Origin: Helicobacter colisuis
GTDB lineage: Bacteria > Campylobacterota > Campylobacteria > Campylobacterales > Helicobacteraceae
Reading direction: 5' to 3'
Length of the DNA stretch: 64,000 nucleotides
Assembly (NCBI RefSeq): GCF_023646285.1
Contig: NZ_JAMOKX010000005.1
Location: 62,001 to 126,000 of the forward strand
Below the pieces are notes generated by a model. The model ran no database searches, was not told the origin of the DNA, and saw nothing but the letters and a program-made list of their open reading frames with translations. The translations under genes were made by a program, and so were the position numbers. The first letter of the stretch is position 1; each line of letters starts with the position of its first letter. Below are positions 17,629-27,678 of the stretch, in pieces.

Positions 17629-19452
17629 TCATTTATCTAGCTCTTTTAACGCTACTTTAGCAAGTTTAATCACTTTTTCATCACTTCCCAAATTAATCCA
17701 TTCAAATTGTTTTCCACTTTGTTGCTCTCCGCTTAGCAAATCGCCACTATTACGATACTCTAAATCCATTTGCGCCACTTCAAATCCACTTTGTATCTGA
17801 CAAAATCGCCTTAAGCGCTCATTATTAACTTGATTAGAATACAAAAAACAATACCCCTTTAATCCATTCCTACTCACTCTCCCACGCAATTGATGCAATG
17901 TTGCCAATCCCAAGCGCTCTGCTCCAACAATCACAATTGTAGAGAGTTTTGGTAAAGAGATTCCAACTTCTACCACCGTGGTTGCCAATAAAATACTTCC
18001 CTTATCTCTAAATTCCTCTAATACTTCTTCTTTAAACTTATCCTTGCCATGAGTGATATAAACTCCACCAAAATGACGCTTCCAAAATTCTTCGCCTTCT
18101 TTTAGTGAAACATAATCCATTGCTTTGCTTTCTTCTACCAAGGGATAAATAATCAAAACTTGGCGTTGAAGGGAAATTTCTCTTTGAATATGCACTATGA
18201 GTTCTTTAAAATCCGCTTTAGCTATCACTCTTGAAGTAATGTCTTTTTTAAAAGGTAAATCCAAAATAAAACTAAAATCCAAAAATTCTGATTCAATCAT
18301 TGCTAAAGTTCTAGGAATTGGAGTTGCAGAAAATTGTAAAATATGAGGTCTTTTTTGATTTTCTTCAAACATTCTCTCTAAAGTATTTCGCTGTGCTGTC
18401 CCAAATCGATGCTGCTCATCAATCATCACTAAAGCAAAATTTTGCATCTTTTGATAAAGCAACGCGTGTGTGCCTATCACAAAATCACTTTGCTCTAAAT
18501 CACCCTTTTTACTCCCTTGTGTCCATAATGCTACCCTAAGATTTTTAGGCAGATATTTTTGGCTTTCATCGTAGATTTGTTTAGCCAAAATCGAAGTTGG
18601 GACCATCAACACACTTCTTTTAGGGTAAGCTATAAGCACACTAGCAAAAATCACCATTGTTTTGCCACAACCCACATCACCCACAATAACGCGCCTTGTA
18701 GATTTTGCAGAATCCAATGAATGAGCAATCTCTAAAATCGCCTTTTCCTGTCCTTTAGTTAGCTTAAAAGGCAAATACTCTTGCCATTGCCTAAAATCAC
18801 CCCTCAAAGCACAAACACTTGGAAATTCAACTTTTTTGGTCTTTAATTGGCGCATATACTCATAAATTTCTACAAACTTCAATGCTTCTAAATTTTTTCC
18901 AAAAAATCCATGATTCTTATTATATTCTACAAAAAATTCTAAGCTAGGCTGAAAAATCAATAACAATGCTTCTAAAATCTCTAAGGGGACATTAGGATAA
19001 GTTTGATAAAGCAAATCTAAATCCAAACTCTCCACAAATTCTTGCAACACCAAAACTCTAGCACCCTTAGCCTGAAAATTTGGCAAAATCTTTCCTGTTT
19101 GCTTAAGCACTTTTGGCTGAATCACACTAATAAAGCCACCTTGAATTTGCACCTTTCCACTCACAACAAGTCTCTCACCAACCTTAAAAATAGACTTATG
19201 ATAAGTTTTGGCATTAAAAATCATTAGATCAATTTCTCTATCTAATAGTGGTGCATAGCACAGCACTCTTGCATTTTTAAAGTTAGAATATCTTAAAACT
19301 TCAACTTCCAAAACCGCTTGAGTATTGGCGATTAATTGAGACGATAAAATTGTATTAGAATAATCTTTGGGAGTAAATTTCAAACAAAAATCAAAAAAGC
19401 TTTTTATGCCTAGTTTTTGAATATTTAGCGGAAGCAGGGTTGGCAGATTCAA
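17629..19452 (-). CDS. recG: ATP-dependent DNA helicase RecG
   Basis: A 607-residue superfamily 2 helicase that remodels stalled forks and Holliday junctions. An N-terminal OB-fold wedge region precedes the motor: Walker A GDVGCGKTMV (near residue 258), motif II MIDEQHRFG (near 343), motif III FSATPIPRTLAMI, and motifs V-VI LATTVVEVGISLP and QLRGRVSRNG (near 525). It is shorter than E. coli RecG (about 690), as is normal for Campylobacterota because the N-terminal part is reduced. Its ATG overlaps the ymxG stop by 4 bases, so the two are coupled. Confidence 0.95.
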   Translation of the reverse strand: MNLPTLLPLNIQKLGIKSFFDFCLKFTPKDYSNTILSSQLIANTQAVLEVEVLRYSNFKNARVLCYAPLLDREIDLMIFNAKTYHKSIFKVGERLVVSGKVQIQGGFISVIQPKVLKQTGKILPNFQAKGARVLVLQEFVESLDLDLLYQTYPNVPLEILEALLLIFQPSLEFFVEYNKNHGFFGKNLEALKFVEIYEYMRQLKTKKVEFPSVCALRGDFRQWQEYLPFKLTKGQEKAILEIAHSLDSAKSTRRVIVGDVGCGKTMVIFASVLIAYPKRSVLMVPTSILAKQIYDESQKYLPKNLRVALWTQGSKKGDLEQSDFVIGTHALLYQKMQNFALVMIDEQHRFGTAQRNTLERMFEENQKRPHILQFSATPIPRTLAMIESEFLDFSFILDLPFKKDITSRVIAKADFKELIVHIQREISLQRQVLIIYPLVEESKAMDYVSLKEGEEFWKRHFGGVYITHGKDKFKEEVLEEFRDKGSILLATTVVEVGISLPKLSTIVIVGAERLGLATLHQLRGRVSRNGLKGYCFLYSNQVNNERLRRFCQIQSGFEVAQMDLEYRNSGDLLSGEQQSGKQFEWINLGSDEKVIKLAKVALKELDK

Positions 19453-20744
19453 TCTGCACTCACCACACTAAAAGTAAGTTTTGTAATTTCTTTATGAGAT
19501 TTAATATAATCATTCACTTCTTTTAAAGTAAGATTCTGAATTTCTTGCAAGACTTGTGCATTAAAGTCCAAAGGCAAACCCTTGTAGTAATTATTAAACG
19601 CACTTCCTAATCTCTGGGAAAGCGTTTCATTGTGCAAAGGCTCACTACCTAGCAAATACTGCTTTGCTTCTTGCAATTCTTGCTCACTAATACCCTTTGC
19701 CACAAACTCATCAACCACTTCTTGCACAAGTTTTTGGGCTTCTTTTTCATTTTTTAAGCTCGTTTGCAAATATCCTCTTGCATAAGAAAATGTTTTTCCT
19801 GCTTCTAGTTGCATTACCGCAGAATAAGCCAGACCTCTTTTTACGCGCACCTCTTCCATCATACGACTTCCAAAGCCACTCCCTCCAAGCACAAAAGAAG
19901 CCACCTTAATTAACGCACTTTCTTTTTGGAGATTCTCCACATTAAGCGGTGATCCAAAATAAATATATGCTTGCTTGGTTTCCTTAATCTGACGCTTTGT
20001 TTGAGGCTTATCATTAGCACTAAATGGTTTAATCTCTACAGAATCCCCCACCGGTAAAACCGCTAAAAGATCTGCTAAACTTCGAGTTATTTTGGCATAA
20101 TCCACATCACCGCCCACAATCACAATAGCAGATTTCAAATTTACATATTTATGATAAAACTGCTCTATTTCTTCTAAAGACATTTGCGCTAAAGTCTCTT
20201 TAGTCCCACTTAATGGATTTTCTAGCACACTACCTTTAAATAACATAGCACTCAAAGCGCGATTAGCCTGATAATCAAAGTCATTTTCTCTTTCTAAGAT
20301 TCCAATGAGTGAATTTTCTTTTACTTTTTGCAAAGCCTTAGGAGTGAAATTTGGATCTTGCATTAAATCTTTTAAATATTTTAATCCACTCTCTTGCTCT
20401 TTGCTCATTCCACTTAATGTGAAATCCATCGTCTCTAGCCCACTTCCCACACTTAAACTTAATGCCTTCTCCTCTAGCTTTTGTGAAAACTTAGTTACAC
20501 CAAGCTTTTGTGTCCCTTCATTTAAAAGTGAGCTTACAACATCAGATAGCCCATAATTTTTTTGATTACTCACTCCACCTGCACCCTTAAAAACAATTTG
20601 GACAAAAAACAAAGGAAGTTGCGAATTTTTCTCATACAAAACAGGAATCTCCACCCCTTTAACTTCCACTTTTTTTAATTCCACTGCCATTAAAAATCCT
20701 TTGAGAAATAATAAATTTAAAAAAATTACTAAAACTTTTTTCAT
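19449..20744 (-). CDS. ymxG: M16 family peptidase-like protein lacking the zinc site
   Basis: A 431-residue M16 (insulinase/processing peptidase) fold protein with an N-terminal signal peptide or anchor (about residues 1-19). Where active members carry the HxxEH zinc motif, this one reads GLSDVVSSLLNEG (near residue 63), with no histidine. The partner-type features RGLAYSAV and FSYARGY (the conserved Arg/Tyr pair, near 315-330) are present. It therefore matches the inactive subunit of the two-subunit bacterial M16B proteases, as H. pylori HP0657/YmxG does relative to PqqE. The order bamA-mqnC-ymxG is conserved with H. pylori. It likely acts in the periplasm with a catalytic partner encoded elsewhere. 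Confidence 0.85.
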   Translation of the reverse strand: MKKVLVIFLNLLFLKGFLMAVELKKVEVKGVEIPVLYEKNSQLPLFFVQIVFKGAGGVSNQKNYGLSDVVSSLLNEGTQKLGVTKFSQKLEEKALSLSVGSGLETMDFTLSGMSKEQESGLKYLKDLMQDPNFTPKALQKVKENSLIGILERENDFDYQANRALSAMLFKGSVLENPLSGTKETLAQMSLEEIEQFYHKYVNLKSAIVIVGGDVDYAKITRSLADLLAVLPVGDSVEIKPFSANDKPQTKRQIKETKQAYIYFGSPLNVENLQKESALIKVASFVLGGSGFGSRMMEEVRVKRGLAYSAVMQLEAGKTFSYARGYLQTSLKNEKEAQKLVQEVVDEFVAKGISEQELQEAKQYLLGSEPLHNETLSQRLGSAFNNYYKGLPLDFNAQVLQEIQNLTLKEVNDYIKSHKEITKLTFSVVSAD

Positions 20745-20746
20745 TA

Positions 20747-21838
20747 CTAAAAAATCTCCAAAATATCATAAGCTGTATTGCGCTTAGCTGGAATCTCGCC
20801 CACATCTTTAATTAAAGAAATCATCTCTGCTTGATTCATTGAGTTTCTAGCACCTGCTGCAGCAACAACATTTTCTTCCATCATCGTGCTACCCAAATCA
20901 TTAGCTCCAAAAAGCAATGCAAGTTGCCCAATATAAGAACCTTGTGTTACCCAGCTACTTTGAATATTTTGAAAATTGTCCAAAAAGATTCGACTGCAAG
21001 CCAAAAGTCTCAAATAGCGATTAGATGAAGCTTTATGAAGTGTTGGAAATTCCTTTTGTAAAGGTGTAAAAGCAGGTTGAAAACTCCATAAAATAAATGC
21101 TCTAAAGCCATTGGTTTCATCTTGAAGATTGCGGATTCTCTCCCAATGCTCAATAATATCTGTATCATTCTCCACACTTCCAAACATCATTGTAGCGGTG
21201 CTTCTCATACCAATTTTGTGGGCTTCTCTATGCACTTCTATCCATTCATCGCTATCTAGCTTTTTTGGCGCTATGACATCACGCACCCTATCGCTTAAAA
21301 TCTCCGCTCCTGCGCCAGGAATTGAAGCTAATCCGCATTTTTGAAGTTTTTTTAATACTTCAGCAATAGAAATTTTAGAGATTTTTGCAATGTAATTAAT
21401 CTCAATAGCAGAAAAGCCATGCACCGTAATTTGAGGATATTTTTGTGAAATATGTGAAACTAATTCTTCATACCATTCTATCTTAAGACTTGGATGCACC
21501 CCACCTTGAAAAAGTATTTGTGTCCCACCAATAGCAAGTAACTCTTCAATCTTTTGATCAATTTCTTCAAAACTAAGAATATAGGTCTCACTTTCATTAA
21601 TTCTGCGCTTAAAGGCACAAAATTTACAATCCACCCAACAAATATTAGTGTAATTAATATTCCTATCAACCACAAAAGTTGTAATATTATCTGGATGCAA
21701 AACCTGCTTAATCCCAAAAGCTCTTTCGCCCAATTCTTTCAAAGAGGCGTTTTGCATTAAATCCAAAATTTCTTCCCTACTCACACGCGGAATCTTAGTT
21801 CTAATGATTGCTCTATCTATTTTTTCTTGCATTGTCAT
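20747..21838 (-). CDS. mqnC: Cyclic dehypoxanthine futalosine synthase (radical SAM)
   Basis: A 363-residue radical SAM enzyme of the futalosine menaquinone pathway, cyclising dehypoxanthine futalosine. The 4Fe-4S cluster motif CWVDCKFCAF (Cys-x3-Cys-x2-Cys) is near residue 63, followed by ILFQGGVHPSLKIEWYEEL, GAGAEILSDRVRD and FILWSFQPAFTPL; the C-terminus has GSYIGQLALLFGANDLGSTM. The reading frame stays open into bamA up to 21934, but the ATG at 21838, directly after the bamA TAA, starts the conserved part (an ATG two codons later is also possible). Menaquinone is the only quinone in these bacteria, so this is a core gene. Confidence 0.93.
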   Translation of the reverse strand: MTMQEKIDRAIIRTKIPRVSREEILDLMQNASLKELGERAFGIKQVLHPDNITTFVVDRNINYTNICWVDCKFCAFKRRINESETYILSFEEIDQKIEELLAIGGTQILFQGGVHPSLKIEWYEELVSHISQKYPQITVHGFSAIEINYIAKISKISIAEVLKKLQKCGLASIPGAGAEILSDRVRDVIAPKKLDSDEWIEVHREAHKIGMRSTATMMFGSVENDTDIIEHWERIRNLQDETNGFRAFILWSFQPAFTPLQKEFPTLHKASSNRYLRLLACSRIFLDNFQNIQSSWVTQGSYIGQLALLFGANDLGSTMMEENVVAAAGARNSMNQAEMISLIKDVGEIPAKRNTAYDILEIF

Positions 21839-21839
21839 C

Positions 21840-24092
21840 TTAAAATCTCTGTCCCATTGTAAATTCAAAAGAAGAGGTATCATCACCCTTTTTGGGATTA
21901 AGTGCTTTAGGAACAATAAAAGTAATAGCTCCAATAGGTGAAATCCATTCCAAAGCTACTCCCACAGAATCGCGCTGAATCTGCGTTAATTTATCCTCCC
22001 CTAACATACCATAATCATAAAAGGCACTCAATCGCATTTGCACCGTTTCAAACAATCCATAGCTTAACTCCACTGAACCATAAAGCGTTTGATTTCCACC
22101 AATCCTCACTCCATATTTATCGCGTGGCGTGATAGAGTTACTTTGGAAACCTCTAAGTGAGCTAACACCCCCTAAATAAAATCTCTCATTAATAGGGACA
22201 TAACCATTATCATCAATATACCCAAACTTCGTGCGGAATCTAAATATCAAATCCAAATCAGTCCAATCTTCTAAGGATTTAAAATAATATAAATTCCCAA
22301 AATATTTCCAAAACTTAGCATCTCCCCCAACTCCTGCATATTCCAAAGAACCACCTGCTTTCCAACCATTTTTTGGAAAGAAATAAGAATCGGTATTATC
22401 AAAATACACCCCGGGAATCACGGAAGATTTAATATATTCTCCCTTATAGTAGCGACTATAAAAAGGGTTATTAAAATCAGAAAGTTTAGATTTTTGATAA
22501 GTGTAACCCACACTTGCTTCTAGGGTATCTGTGATTCTTCGCCCACCAACAAGACTAGCCCCTTGTGTAATCTCACGATAATCATAATCTGTATAATCTG
22601 TTTGATAAATATCTGTAGAAAGACTATAATTGCTATCCAAAACTGCAGGATTATAGAGATTTAAGCGATAAGAAGTAGAAACCTCACTCTTATCAAAGTA
22701 AAGTCCAGCTGTTAGCCCTGTCCCAAAGATATTTCTATCTTTAATAGATGCACTCCCCATTATTCCATCATAACTTCCATACCCTACACCAAAGGTAAAT
22801 TCTCCTGTCTTACCCTCCTTGACATTCACAATCAAATCAATATTTTCTTCATCAACGCGCTTTTCTTCAATATCCACGCTATCAAAACCACCTGTTCTCA
22901 TAATCGCATTTTTAGAGCGCTCAATCTTGCTCATTTGATATTGATCACCTGGAGCTAACAACACATTTCTACGAACCACTCTATCAAGCGTCTTAGAGTT
23001 ACCCGAAATCAAAACATCGCGCACCTTTACTTTTTTGCCAGGTTGAACATAATAAATTACCCGCACTTCCGCATTCTCTTGATTCTTATCCAAATCCGGG
23101 GTTACTCGCGTGAAGGCATAACCCAAATCACCGATTTTATGTTTAATTGCTTCTGTGTCCTTACGCATTGTGCTAATATTAAATTTCTTACCCTTTTTTA
23201 AACTCACAATATCATAAAGATCTTCTAGCGGAATCACATCCTCTTCTAAAACAATATCAATTCCAGAAACCTTATAAAGTTCCCCTTCTTTGATATAAAA
23301 ATCTAATTCAGCATTATAAGTGGTAAAATCTGTCCTTAAAAAAGGCGTATCTACTTCTGCATCCAAAAACCCTTTTTGCATATAGAGATCGCGGATTCTA
23401 AGCGCATCATTTTCAATTTCATTGATTTGCAATTTACCGCTATTAAACCCCCACATCCAACCAAGAAAATCCCGCTCTTTATTAGCCGTAGATGCTTCAA
23501 TGCGCGAAACTTTTAATTCATCTCTACCATAATAATTTGCTTTTCTAATAATAATTTCTTCACCCTTATTAATCTCTAGCGTTACTTTAAGTGCATTTTG
23601 CGAAATTTCCTCTGTTTTTACTTCCACAACAGTGTTATAAAATCCTTGAGATTCTAAAAGTGCAATAATCTTTTTTCGCGTATTAGCAATTTTTAGTTCA
23701 TCATAAACATCGCCCTTTTTAAGCCCTATTTCTTTATCAAGGACTGATTGCTCTTTTCCTGCGCCATATCCACTCACTACCAAACTTGCAATTACGGGCT
23801 TTTCAGCAAAATGATAAGTTAAAATTCCATTTTCTTCTGTAATCCAAATATCTTTAAAATATCCTTGCTCATAAAAATTAATAATACTTTTATTGACACT
23901 TTCAATATTCATTGTTTCATTAATCTTAATCTTGGCAATCTCATTTGCAATCAAGGGGGAAATGTAGTTTAACCCCTCATAGCGAATCTCTTTAATAACA
24001 GGTAATTCTGCTGCTTTTAAGCCACTTGACAAAGCAAAAGCTGCCACTACAAAGGATAATGTTTTTGGGAAAAAGCTCATCTTATTTTGCAC
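21840..24092 (-). CDS. bamA: Outer membrane protein assembly factor BamA
   Basis: A 750-residue Omp85 protein that inserts beta-barrel proteins into the outer membrane. It has a cleavable signal peptide (residues about 1-27, ending LKAAE), five POTRA domains (about 28-425; each with the IxGNxxx-type strand, e.g. VLISGNSKTLDRVVRRN near residue 365), and a C-terminal 16-strand barrel. The lid-lock motif is seen as YLGGVSSLRGF (VRGF-like, near residue 645), and the chain ends in Phe (MGQRF) as a beta-signal. The TAA is one base before mqnC's ATG. A candidate start of its own promoter lies in the divergent spacer to tyrA. Confidence 0.96.
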   Translation of the reverse strand: MQNKMSFFPKTLSFVVAAFALSSGLKAAELPVIKEIRYEGLNYISPLIANEIAKIKINETMNIESVNKSIINFYEQGYFKDIWITEENGILTYHFAEKPVIASLVVSGYGAGKEQSVLDKEIGLKKGDVYDELKIANTRKKIIALLESQGFYNTVVEVKTEEISQNALKVTLEINKGEEIIIRKANYYGRDELKVSRIEASTANKERDFLGWMWGFNSGKLQINEIENDALRIRDLYMQKGFLDAEVDTPFLRTDFTTYNAELDFYIKEGELYKVSGIDIVLEEDVIPLEDLYDIVSLKKGKKFNISTMRKDTEAIKHKIGDLGYAFTRVTPDLDKNQENAEVRVIYYVQPGKKVKVRDVLISGNSKTLDRVVRRNVLLAPGDQYQMSKIERSKNAIMRTGGFDSVDIEEKRVDEENIDLIVNVKEGKTGEFTFGVGYGSYDGIMGSASIKDRNIFGTGLTAGLYFDKSEVSTSYRLNLYNPAVLDSNYSLSTDIYQTDYTDYDYREITQGASLVGGRRITDTLEASVGYTYQKSKLSDFNNPFYSRYYKGEYIKSSVIPGVYFDNTDSYFFPKNGWKAGGSLEYAGVGGDAKFWKYFGNLYYFKSLEDWTDLDLIFRFRTKFGYIDDNGYVPINERFYLGGVSSLRGFQSNSITPRDKYGVRIGGNQTLYGSVELSYGLFETVQMRLSAFYDYGMLGEDKLTQIQRDSVGVALEWISPIGAITFIVPKALNPKKGDDTSSFEFTMGQRF

Positions 24093-24210
24093 CTTAAAGA
24101 ATTAGAATTTTTTTGGATTATATCTTTTTTGAGTTTAAAGCTAACAAAACTAAAGTAAATAAATATATAATTTCATACAAAAATAAAATTTCAAATATGT
24201 GAGTAATAAT

Positions 24211-25038
24211 ATGCAAGCTGGAATCATTGGTTTAGGATTAATTGGCGGTTCTTTAGGATTAGCTTTAAGAGAAACAGGAATGTTTAAGAGAATTTTAGGA
24301 TTAGATAATAACGAGATTCACTTACAACAAGCGCTTTCTTTGGGACTAGTTGATGAAGGGGTGGAACTTGATGAAATCAAGCTTTGTGATGTTATTTTTC
24401 TTGCCATTCCCGTTGAGGCAATTTTAAAAACTCTACCCAAACTAACAGGAATCGCTCCACACACAACCATCATTGATCTAGGTAGCACCAAGCACCTCAT
24501 CTCCCAAAATATTCCCCAAGAGATTCGCAAAAACTTTGTTTGCGCACACCCCATGAGTGGAACAGAAAACTTTGGTCCCAAAGCAGCCTTTAAGGAATTG
24601 TTAGCTCATCACATTATCGTTTTAACCGACTTAGAGCAAAGCGGAGAATTTCAAGCAGCTATGGCAAAGGAGATTTTTGTCTCCCTTAAAATGAATATTA
24701 TCAAAATGGATTCAAAATCTCACGACAATCACGCTGCATTTATTAGCCATTTGCCCCACATTATTAGCTATGCCATTGCCAACACTGTGCTATCCCAACA
24801 AAATCCAAAAGATATTTTAGCGCTTGCAGGTGGTGGTTTTAAAAGTATGGTAAGAATCGCCAAGAGCTCTCCAATAATGTGGAGTGATATTGCTAAGCAA
24901 AATAAAAACGAATTACTCAAATCTCTTGACTTTTTTCAAAAAGAACTTGATTTTGCAACCTCCCTTATCAAAGAAGAAAAATGGGAAGAACTTGCCAAAT
25001 GGATGGAAAAAGCCAATTCGCTCTATGAAATCTTTTAA
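24211..25038 (+). CDS. tyrA: Prephenate dehydrogenase
   Basis: A 275-residue enzyme that oxidises prephenate to 4-hydroxyphenylpyruvate in tyrosine synthesis. The NAD-binding GIIGLGLIGGSLGLAL is at the N-terminus, then VIFLAIPVEAI, HPMSGTENFGP (near residue 115, with the catalytic His of the family) and HAAFISHLPHIISYA (near residue 178). There is no chorismate mutase or ACT domain. A GTG at 24199 is in frame, but the ATG at 24211 begins at the conserved glycine-rich strand and is preferred. It is divergent from bamA and convergent with the antiporter. Confidence 0.93.
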   Translation: MQAGIIGLGLIGGSLGLALRETGMFKRILGLDNNEIHLQQALSLGLVDEGVELDEIKLCDVIFLAIPVEAILKTLPKLTGIAPHTTIIDLGSTKHLISQNIPQEIRKNFVCAHPMSGTENFGPKAAFKELLAHHIIVLTDLEQSGEFQAAMAKEIFVSLKMNIIKMDSKSHDNHAAFISHLPHIISYAIANTVLSQQNPKDILALAGGGFKSMVRIAKSSPIMWSDIAKQNKNELLKSLDFFQKELDFATSLIKEEKWEELAKWMEKANSLYEIF

Positions 25039-25041
25039 GTT

Positions 25042-26214
25042 TCAAGCAAAGCTTGTAGAATCCTTGGCTTTATAATTGCTAATTAGTTTAATGCAAATGG
25101 TCAATAAAATCCCTTCTAAAAGAGCTGCAATAATAAACGCATAATATTCCTCTGCGCTAATGGCACCAAATTGCTTCCCAAGCTGTGCTGTTGCCACTAA
25201 AAAAGTAAGTGGCATCGAATGGCTAAAAGCAAAAAGCAAGACTTCTTTACGATTTTCAAAGTATTTTCTATATGCCACAAAAGCACCAATGATTCGCAAA
25301 AGCACCATTACTACAATAATCACAAATACTTCTGAAAACAAATGGGGGTTTTGAAAAATTAAATCCAAATCCAAAGTTGAACCCACATACACAAAAAACA
25401 ATGGAACAAAAAAGCCAAAGCCAATTTCATTAAGTTTTTCTGCTAAGCCCTTTTGATGATGGAAATAAGTTGCTAGAATCATTCCTGCTAAAAATGCTCC
25501 AAGCACACGCTCTAAGTCTAATATTTGCGCAATTCCAATCATAGTTAAAAACAACATCACGCCAAAGCGAATATCTTGATTCTTGCTTGAATGTTGTGGA
25601 ATCACATAAAACTTTAATGTTGGAAACCACCAAAATAAAATATTTGCCACCTTAAAAATCCCAACAATCACGCTCAAAAAGGCAAAAAGCACAAAAAGTG
25701 TTTCATAAAGCTTCCAAGTAATTCCATAAGAATACACACCATTTAAAAGCACCAAAACCACAATACTAATAAGCTCTCCCAAAATCCCAACATTCAATGC
25801 CATTTGAAGCCATTGTGTGTTTTTGGGATATTCTCTCAAAAGCGCCATAATCATTCCCAAACTCATAACCGGCAAAGTCGCGATATAAAATACAGACAAT
25901 CCACTATAAAGCACATATAAAACCGCCACACCATAAAGCATAAAAAAATACACACTAGCTGATTTTATAAACTCCACTCCAAGCCTACTAAAGGTTTTTA
26001 AATCCACTTCCAAGCCACACAAAAACATTAAGAACAAAAACCCAATATGTGCTACAAATTCCAAAGAATCAAAATGTTTAAAAAAACCAAAATAAAATGC
26101 CAAAGCTCCAAGCAAAATCTCTACCACCACTAAAGGAAGCCTTGTTAATGCGCTAAAAAAGGGCGCCACAACAATCAATAATGAAATCACACCAAAAGTA
26201 ATAAGACTATCCAT
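25042..26214 (-). CDS. Monovalent cation:proton antiporter, CPA2/Kef type
   Basis: A 390-residue integral membrane protein with about 12 hydrophobic segments and no C-terminal TrkA-N domain. It has the CPA2-type FLMFLCGLEVDLKTF (near residue 66), GAFLAGMILATYFH (near 235) and the FFVPLFFVYVGSTLDL segment (near 262). Such proteins exchange K+ or Na+ for H+. The ATG at 26214 follows a GGAG box; the frame is open to a TTG at 26232. The only gene in its unit; its stop lies 4 bases from that of tyrA. Confidence 0.88.
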   Translation of the reverse strand: MDSLITFGVISLLIVVAPFFSALTRLPLVVVEILLGALAFYFGFFKHFDSLEFVAHIGFLFLMFLCGLEVDLKTFSRLGVEFIKSASVYFFMLYGVAVLYVLYSGLSVFYIATLPVMSLGMIMALLREYPKNTQWLQMALNVGILGELISIVVLVLLNGVYSYGITWKLYETLFVLFAFLSVIVGIFKVANILFWWFPTLKFYVIPQHSSKNQDIRFGVMLFLTMIGIAQILDLERVLGAFLAGMILATYFHHQKGLAEKLNEIGFGFFVPLFFVYVGSTLDLDLIFQNPHLFSEVFVIIVVMVLLRIIGAFVAYRKYFENRKEVLLFAFSHSMPLTFLVATAQLGKQFGAISAEEYYAFIIAALLEGILLTICIKLISNYKAKDSTSFA

Positions 26215-26298
26215 AAAATACAATCGCTCCAAAAAAATTTACAAAGTATAACAAAAGCTCCTTAAAAATTTAACAAACAAAATTCCCCAAAAACCTAT

Positions 26299-26304
26299 TA
26301 TAAT
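26299..26304 (+). promoter_or_regulatory. Putative -10 box of the class V aminotransferase gene
   Basis: A perfect TATAAT lies 40 bases before the GTG start, in the spacer between divergent genes; a GGGAGA ribosome-binding site follows at about 26330. Confidence 0.5.
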
Positions 26305-26343
26305 TATGCTAATATGCTAAATTAAAAATGGGAGACTTTAAAA

Positions 26344-27669
26344 GTGGAAAAAGATTTTTTCGCCCCCTTATTGCCTTATAATTTTAAGAATCTAAGCACC
26401 AAAGAAAAAAAGGCTTTGCTTAAAAAAGAAATTTTACTTGCAAAAAACAAACATTATTTTGATTGGACAGCAAGTGGTTTAGCTGCAAAATGTATAGAAA
26501 AACGCATTAAAAAGATTCTTCCCTTTTATGCCAACCCACATTCTGAAAGCTCCCTTCACTCTAAAATTATCGGTAAAACTTATGAACAAGCGCGTAAGAA
26601 TCTTAAGCAAATCTTTGGGCTTGATTCTAGCTTTGCGCTCATTTCTTGTGGTTTTGGGTCAAGTGCTGCTATCAAAAAGTTTCAAGAAATCCTAGGAATC
26701 TATCTCCCACCCCAAACTAGAAAAACTCTCAAACTCCACGAAATTGATTCCTCTAAATTACCTCTTGTAATCGTTGGACCCTATGAACACCACAGCAATG
26801 AATTAAGCTTTAGAGAAGGTTTGTGCGAAGTGATACGAATCCCACTTAACACTGAAGGCTTAGTGGATTTAAAGGCTTTGGAGCAAATTTTGATTGCTAA
26901 TGTCCATCGCAAAATCATTGCTTCTTTTTCGCTTGCTTCAAATGTTAGTGGGATTTTAAGCCCTTTTATGCAAATCTCAAATCTAGTCCGAGAATATGGC
27001 GGAATTGTCTGCTTTGATATGGCAAGCTCCTCTGCTTATTTTGACATTCCTGCTTCTTTTTATGATGTTGCATTTCTCTCTCCACATAAGCTCTTAGGAG
27101 GAATTTCAAGCAGTGGAATCCTCATTATCAAGCGCAATTTAATCAACAAAACCCTGCCTCCTACTTTTTGTGGTGGCGGAGTGGTGGGCTATGTTTCGCG
27201 CACAAGCCAAATTTATTTTGCTAATGAAGAGATTCGTGAAGAATCAGGAACGCCTGGGATTTTAGAATTTATTAGAGCGAGTTTGGCTTATCAATTGCGC
27301 CAAGAAATTGGACAAGAATGGATTATGCAAACCAAAGAAAAGCTCATTCGAATCTTTAAAGAGTTTTTAGAAAGCCACCCTAAAATCACTCTTTATGGCA
27401 ATCCAAACTACAACATTGTTGGAACTTTTGCATTTAATCTCCAAGAAAAATCTCCTTATGAAATTGCCACTATACTTTCAAATAACTATGGAATCTTGGT
27501 GCGCGCAGGTTGTTCTTGTGCGGGACCTTATGGACACGATTTACTGAATTTAAAAGACAATACAACTTTTAATCAAAAACCTGGTTGGATTCGCGTAAGT
27601 TTGCATTACACACATCGCAAAAAAGAACTCTATTACCTTTGTGAATGCCTAAAAAAATTGTGCAAATAA
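26344..27669 (+). CDS. Class V aminotransferase, cysteine desulfurase-like
   Basis: A 441-residue PLP enzyme of the NifS/CsdA-like fold. It starts at GTG with GGGAGA eight bases before. The PLP lysine sits in FLSPHKLLGG (near residue 253), preceded by CFDMASSSAYFD (PLP-binding Asp) and ASFSLASNVSGIL. The mobile cysteine loop reads VRAGCSCAGPYGHDL (near residue 395), so a persulfide-forming Cys is available. The first 30 residues are a charged extension. H. pylori has a NifS-like protein of this kind separate from the NIL-system NifS. Whether it is a true desulfurase or a selenocysteine lyase-type enzyme is open. Confidence 0.85.
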   Translation: MEKDFFAPLLPYNFKNLSTKEKKALLKKEILLAKNKHYFDWTASGLAAKCIEKRIKKILPFYANPHSESSLHSKIIGKTYEQARKNLKQIFGLDSSFALISCGFGSSAAIKKFQEILGIYLPPQTRKTLKLHEIDSSKLPLVIVGPYEHHSNELSFREGLCEVIRIPLNTEGLVDLKALEQILIANVHRKIIASFSLASNVSGILSPFMQISNLVREYGGIVCFDMASSSAYFDIPASFYDVAFLSPHKLLGGISSSGILIIKRNLINKTLPPTFCGGGVVGYVSRTSQIYFANEEIREESGTPGILEFIRASLAYQLRQEIGQEWIMQTKEKLIRIFKEFLESHPKITLYGNPNYNIVGTFAFNLQEKSPYEIATILSNNYGILVRAGCSCAGPYGHDLLNLKDNTTFNQKPGWIRVSLHYTHRKKELYYLCECLKKLCK

Positions 27670-27678
27670 GTCTTTTGT

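Noticed and set aside
21839-21934. Longer form of MqnC starting inside bamA
   Set aside because: The added 32 residues are an out-of-frame translation of the conserved BamA C-terminus; the ATG right after the bamA stop is better.
25040-25062. CAAGC-AAA-GCTTG hairpin between tyrA and the antiporter gene as a terminator
   Set aside because: Stem is only five base pairs, with no T run on either strand, and it lies inside the antiporter coding end.
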